From: a bacterium
GTDB taxonomy: Bacteria > Elusimicrobiota > Elusimicrobia > Elusimicrobiales > UBA9959
Assembly (NCBI GenBank): GCA_021812825.1
Contig: JAKAMO010000095.1
Coordinates: forward strand, 1 to 9,664
Length of the DNA: 9,664 nt
Reading direction: 5' to 3'
Below the pieces are notes generated by a model, which ran no database searches, was not told the DNA's origin, and worked only from the letters and a program-made list of their open reading frames with translations. The position numbers and the translations under genes were made by a program. Shown here in pieces: positions 6,875 to 9,664 of this stretch. The stretch's first letter is position 1; the number at the start of each line of letters is the position of its first letter.

Positions 6875-6911
6875 AAAGCAGAAGGCCGGGTTTCCCCCGG
6901 CCTTCTGCTTT
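6875..6911. terminator. Long hairpin, probable terminator after the secreted-protein gene
   Basis: A perfect 16-bp inverted repeat (aaagcagaaggccggg at 6875-6890, its complement at 6896-6911) has a 5-base loop. It starts 14 bases past the stop of the minus-strand secreted-protein gene. The U-run after the GC part is only three bases on either strand, so termination strength is uncertain. On the plus strand it would also end any transcript starting in the AT island near 6670. Confidence 0.7.
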
Positions 6912-6925
6912 CACGCCGCCGCCGC

Positions 6926-7828
6926 TCAGAGGCGGTAGATGGAGAATTTCGTCCCCTCCAGCCTGAAGCCGAAGCCCTTTTCGAAAGAAGGGAAGGAGAC
7001 GCCGGACGGCCGGATGTCCGAGGCGTTGAAAATATAGTAAGAGGAAGCGTCGACCACCGGGAACGGCATCAGCAGAAGGAGCATCCTGGAGGTGAACTTC
7101 GCCCCCTGCGGACCCTGCACGATCTCGTTGCCGTAGGCCAGCTTGTAGCTCTTCCCGAGCTTGACGTCCACGCCCTTATCCGCCACGGCGTCCCCGACGG
7201 CCTTCAGGCTGGAGCTCAACGCAGCCCCGCGCGGGCCCGTTATCTCCAGCTTGCTGTTGGCCGGGTCGGAGGCGTTAGCGTAGACCTTGACCACGTAGTT
7301 CTCGCCGTCCACGGAGACCGTTTTCGAGCCGCTCATGAAGAGGCCCCAGTTCAGTATCTCCATGGCCCGCACGAAGTAGCTCTCGTTGCGTTCGGTAGTC
7401 AGCACGAGGAAGAATTTCTCCTTGTCCTTGCAGGAATTGCCGCCGTCCGGGCAATTGGCCGCCTTTGTCCCGCTCACGTACACCCGCGTGCCGCGGCCGG
7501 TAAGGAAGGAGATGCGCGGCTTGAGGTAGGCGTTCTTGATGGGCCCCAGGTCCTGAGAGAAGACCACGTCCTCAATGCCTTTCATCCCTTTCTCTTCGAA
7601 TAGCTGCTCGGCCTCCGGGGACTTCCCGTAGCCGAAATAGCCGAAGAAGTCTATATCAGGGGCCTGCTCCCCCTGCAGTCCGGAGGAAGGCTGAGGTACG
7701 GCCTGGGAGGGCTGGGCCTCCAGGGCCAGCCCGGCAGAGCCGAGCGCACGGCTCCCGGCCGCCGCGACGGGAACGGCCAGGCAGAAAGAAAGCATAAAAG
7801 CTGCGGCTGACATTAGGGATCCGTTCAT
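6926..7828 (-). CDS. Secreted protein of unknown function
   Basis: I do not recognise this 300-residue protein. It begins with a clear signal peptide: MNGSLMSAAAFMLSFCLAVPVAAAG, shown here only to mark the region, has a hydrophobic core at residues 8-24 and probable cleavage near residues 24-26. A Pro/Gln/Ser-rich linker (about 38-56) follows, then an aromatic patch FFGYFGYGKSPEAEQLF. The main body (about 80-300) looks mostly beta, with a close cysteine pair (Cys126, Cys133) that could form a disulfide outside the cytoplasm, and ends FRLEGTKFSIYRL. No membrane anchor, lipobox or enzymatic motif is seen. The ATG at 7828 is chosen over one at 7870 because GGAGG (7833-7837) lies 4 bases before it and the signal peptide starts there. 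The gene stands alone, divergent from the WD40 gene, with a hairpin after its stop. Confidence 0.8.
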   Translation of the reverse strand: MNGSLMSAAAFMLSFCLAVPVAAAGSRALGSAGLALEAQPSQAVPQPSSGLQGEQAPDIDFFGYFGYGKSPEAEQLFEEKGMKGIEDVVFSQDLGPIKNAYLKPRISFLTGRGTRVYVSGTKAANCPDGGNSCKDKEKFFLVLTTERNESYFVRAMEILNWGLFMSGSKTVSVDGENYVVKVYANASDPANSKLEITGPRGAALSSSLKAVGDAVADKGVDVKLGKSYKLAYGNEIVQGPQGAKFTSRMLLLLMPFPVVDASSYYIFNASDIRPSGVSFPSFEKGFGFRLEGTKFSIYRL

Positions 7829-7858
7829 ACGGCCTCCGGGACCTGAAGCGTCTCTACA

Positions 7859-7864
7859 ATTGTA
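7859..7864 (-). promoter_or_regulatory. Possible -10 box for the secreted-protein gene
   Basis: TACAAT reads on the minus strand about 30 bases before the chosen ATG, inside a near-palindrome (ctacaattgtatag, 7854-7867). A TTGCGC about 19 bases further up is a poor -35. The near symmetry could also be a regulator site. Support is modest. Confidence 0.35.
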
Positions 7865-7954
7865 TAGCACGCGGATAGCCCGCGCGCAAGCCCCCCCGGT
7901 TGCCGCGTCAACGTTCCAGACACAGAGTCAAGCCCTCTTTCCGCGCAAAACCCC

Positions 7955-7982
7955 TTTTCATCCGGGCCATAAATAATATAGA
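7955..7982 (+). promoter_or_regulatory. Possible promoter for the WD40 gene
   Basis: TTTTCA (7955-7960) and TATAGA (7977-7982), 16 bases apart, lie in the only AT-rich patch before the WD40 start, leaving a leader of about 20 bases. Each box matches consensus at four of six positions. The rest of 7865-7954, between the divergent genes, shows nothing else I can name. Confidence 0.35.
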
Positions 7983-8008
7983 TTATCGCAGTACCTAACG
8001 GGGGAACG

Positions 8009-8884
8009 ATGGAACAGACCGCCCTTTTAAAGACACTTACCGGACACGCCGACGGCGTCCTGGCGCTGGCTTTCTCCCCTTGCGGAAAGTTCCTGGCCAC
8101 GGCCGGGGAGGACAACTACCTGCGCCTCTGGGACGTCCCGGACGGCATAGAGATCCAGGCCCTGGAAGCCCACAAAGGCGACATAAGGGCCGTGGCTTTC
8201 GACTCGGACGGCGACCTTTTCGCCACCGCCTCCTGGGACAGGACCGTCAAAATCTGGAAGACGGCGGACTGCTCGCTGCTGGGCCAGGCCGAAAAACACA
8301 GCGCCCCGGTCAACTGCCTGGCCTTCTCCCCGGACGACAAACTGCTCTATTCCGGCTCCGACGACACCCAGATAAACGTGTTCGCCTCCCCCTCCTGCTC
8401 GCATAAAAGCTCCTTAAAACCCAAGATAGGCGATATCAAGGCCCTGGCCGTATCCCAGCACGGGCTCATAGCCGCCGGGGGCGTGGAGCTGCGCATCCTG
8501 GCCCAGTCCGGCGACCTGCTCAAGGACAACGATTCCTATACCTACGGTGTACGCGGGCTTGCCTTCTCCCCGGACGGCAAGCGCCTGGCGGTGGCCACCG
8601 GCATGGAGAAGCGGCTGGAGATCTGGGACATGGACAAGCTGCTGGAGCTGGGCTCGGTAAAAGATACCGACTGGATCAATTGCGCCGTCTTCACCCACGA
8701 CGGGAAATACGTGGCGACTGGAGGCGGCTCGGCGGTGAAGCTCTGGGACCCGGCCACCGGCGCCTGCCTTAAGACCTTCGAGGGGCACTCCGACGAGATC
8801 TACGGCGTGGACGTCTCCCCCGACGGCAGGTACATAGCCTCGGCATCCAACGACAAGACGGTCAAGCTGTGGTCGCTTTCTTAA
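8009..8884 (+). CDS. WD40 repeat protein, single seven-bladed propeller
   Basis: A 291-residue protein made entirely of WD40 repeats, without signal peptide, membrane segment, kinase or other domain, so probably a cytoplasmic scaffold. Seven repeats are countable. Their strand-c ends are LRLWDV (38-43), VKIWKT (80-85), INVFAS (122-127), LRILAQ (161-166), LEIWDM (203-208), VKLWDP (243-248) and VKLWSLS (285-291). GH or H dipeptides occur at 12-13, 54-55, 96-97 and 259-260, and SPDGK-type turns occur in most repeats. Seven blades make a closed propeller. The N-terminal strand LLKTLTGH can complete the last blade in the usual velcro closure. Blade 4 (about 130-166) is shortened and has lost the Trp-Asp and His. 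The ATG at 8009 follows a G-run (GGGGG) with modest ribosome-binding potential. The partner and process are unknown. The FadL-type gene follows by 68 bases. Confidence 0.93.
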   Translation: MEQTALLKTLTGHADGVLALAFSPCGKFLATAGEDNYLRLWDVPDGIEIQALEAHKGDIRAVAFDSDGDLFATASWDRTVKIWKTADCSLLGQAEKHSAPVNCLAFSPDDKLLYSGSDDTQINVFASPSCSHKSSLKPKIGDIKALAVSQHGLIAAGGVELRILAQSGDLLKDNDSYTYGVRGLAFSPDGKRLAVATGMEKRLEIWDMDKLLELGSVKDTDWINCAVFTHDGKYVATGGGSAVKLWDPATGACLKTFEGHSDEIYGVDVSPDGRYIASASNDKTVKLWSLS

Positions 8885-8887
8885 CTT

Positions 8888-8911
8888 AAGTCAAGGACGG
8901 CCTTGATTTTT
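8888..8911 (+). terminator. Probable terminator after the WD40 gene
   Basis: tcaagg (8891-8896) pairs with ccttga (8901-8906) around a 4-base loop, and the flanking aag and ttt can extend the stem. Five T's (8907-8911) follow. It starts a few bases after the WD40 stop and would end that transcript, although the stem is short and only partly GC. Confidence 0.55.
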
Positions 8912-8912
8912 G

Positions 8913-8918
8913 TATAAT
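8913..8918 (+). promoter_or_regulatory. -10 box for the FadL-type gene
   Basis: A perfect TATAAT lies 34 bases before the ATG, immediately after the terminator T-run. The -35 position (about 8890-8895) falls within the hairpin and does not match consensus, so an activator or a relaxed -35 may be used. The strong ribosome-binding site AGGAGG (8941-8946) lies 6 bases before the start codon. Confidence 0.55.
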
Positions 8919-8952
8919 TTCGGCAGAAGTTAAAATCGTTAGGAGGAAATAG

Positions 8953-9664
8953 ATGAAGATATCAGCATCCGTAGTGGCGGTGATCGTGGGCGCGGCGGTT
9001 TCCGCCAACGCCGCGGGCTTCCGCCTCGCAGAGCAGGACGCGAAGGCCAACGGCATGGGCAACGCCTTCGTGGCCGTGGCCGACAATGCTTCGGCGGCCT
9101 GGTACAACCCGGCGGCGATCACCTCCCTGGAAGGGACCAACCTCTCCCTGGGCTCGGTCATGATCATGCCCTCGATGGAGCACCATGTCTCCCCCGGCAC
9201 GACCGACAAGATAAAGAGCACCACGCATGTCCCCCCTCATTTCTACGCCACGCACAAGCTCAGCGACAAGTTCTCCGTGGGCCTGGGCGTCAACGCCCCG
9301 TTCGGCCTCTCCACCGAATGGAACAAGAACACCGCCGCGACCCGCACCACGGCCACCAAGTCCGAGATCAAGACCGTGAACGCCAACCTCAGCGGCGCGT
9401 ACAAGGTCACCGACGCCTTCTCCGTGGCCGCCGGCGTCAGCTACGTCAAGATAGACGCGACCCTCAACAAGTGGATCTATATACCCGCCAACACCTACTA
9501 CGGCGGCCAGCCTGTCATCCAGTTCGAGCAGACGCTTAAGGGCGACGGCAACGGCGTGGGCTATAACCTGGCCCTGAAGTACGACGTGGACAAGGTCTCC
9601 TGGGGTGCCAGCTACCGCGCCCCGGTCAAGATCAACGTGGACGGCAAGATCAACGCTCCTCTTC
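8953..9664 (+). CDS. FadL/OmpP1/TodX family outer-membrane transporter, 5' part (3' end outside window)
   Basis: The frame from ATG 8953 stays open to the window end, giving 237 codons of an outer-membrane beta-barrel of the FadL family, which takes up long-chain fatty acids or other hydrophobic molecules. A signal peptide (MKISASVVAVIVGAAVSANA) comes first, with cleavage probably after Ala20. The mature start AGFRLAEQDAKANGMGNAFVAVADNASAAWYNPAAI is summarised by its key parts: the family's N-terminal hatch segment, with the Ala-Ser then Asn-Pro-Ala pattern typical of FadL proteins. Alternating strands follow, such as VGLGVNAPFGLSTEW and FSVAAGVSYVKID. FadL proteins usually run over 400 residues, so about half is missing. 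The strong AGGAGG site supports the start. Codon use matches the neighbouring WD40 gene. The substrate is unknown: fatty acids, aromatic hydrocarbons and lipid-like compounds are all handled by the family. Confidence 0.9.
   Translation, partial: MKISASVVAVIVGAAVSANAAGFRLAEQDAKANGMGNAFVAVADNASAAWYNPAAITSLEGTNLSLGSVMIMPSMEHHVSPGTTDKIKSTTHVPPHFYATHKLSDKFSVGLGVNAPFGLSTEWNKNTAATRTTATKSEIKTVNANLSGAYKVTDAFSVAAGVSYVKIDATLNKWIYIPANTYYGGQPVIQFEQTLKGDGNGVGYNLALKYDVDKVSWGASYRAPVKINVDGKINAPL

Noticed and set aside
6803..7603. Plus-strand open frame of 266 codons opposite the secreted-protein gene
   Set aside because: It reads through the terminator hairpin and antisense to a gene with signal peptide and Shine-Dalgarno. 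The composition is typical of a shadow frame.
7829..8115. Minus-strand open frame and longer start (7870) upstream of the secreted protein
   Set aside because: The frame crosses the divergent intergenic region and the WD40 start. The ATG at 7828 has GGAGG and begins a proper signal peptide, and the extra residues before it look random.
8886..9255. Minus-strand open frames opposite the FadL-type gene
   Set aside because: They lie antisense to a gene with strong promoter, AGGAGG site, signal peptide and family motifs. Their hydrophobic Ala/Thr-rich text mirrors the coding strand.
1..9664. CRISPR array, tRNA/rRNA, insertion sequence, phage or toxin-antitoxin module
   Set aside because: No regularly spaced direct repeats, cloverleaf, transposase motifs, integrase or small paired toxin/antitoxin frames were seen on either strand.

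Overview
The window comes from a GC-rich, Gram-negative (diderm) bacterium. An OmpA-like lipoprotein and a FadL-type outer-membrane transporter show the outer membrane, and OmpA/Pal peptidoglycan-binding residues plus an anhydro-MurNAc kinase show peptidoglycan. The lineage cannot be fixed from the sequence alone. The composition and gene style would fit a high-GC environmental phylum such as Elusimicrobiota, but this is a weak inference. One lineage trait is visible: isoleucine is written with ATA or ATC and never ATT in the two plus-strand genes at the right end.

Left edge (1-510): the 3' end of the GTPase gene obgE on the plus strand, closed by a hairpin with U-tracts on both strands that also ends the converging minus-strand operon.

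Main block (521-6631, minus strand): seven tightly packed genes read right to left. They are serine O-acetyltransferase (cysE/epsC type), cysteine synthase (cysK), a NUDIX hydrolase of the MutT/8-oxo-dGTPase type, anhydro-N-acetylmuramic acid kinase (anmK), an MFS permease, a squalene/phytoene-synthase-family enzyme and an OmpA-like lipoprotein. Three junctions (cysE/cysK, anmK/MFS, squalene synthase/OmpA) are 4-base ATGA overlaps, so translational coupling is likely. An AT-rich promoter-like segment lies just upstream of cysE. The first two enzymes turn serine and sulfide into cysteine. The others serve nucleotide clean-up, cell-wall recycling, transport, isoprenoid synthesis and the envelope, with no single pathway.

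Right part (6632-9664): a GC-rich gene-free stretch of about 290 bases ending in a long hairpin; a minus-strand gene for a secreted protein of unknown function; a divergent plus-strand gene for a stand-alone seven-bladed WD40 protein; then, after a short terminator-like hairpin overlapping a strong -10 box, the 5' part of a FadL/OmpP1 family gene cut off by the window end.

Most of the window is ordinary core metabolism and envelope biology. I do not see a CRISPR array, toxin-antitoxin pair, phage, transposase or recognisable defence system. The most open items are the unknown secreted protein, the gene-free stretch next to it, and the coupling of an isoprenoid condensing enzyme to an envelope lipoprotein.
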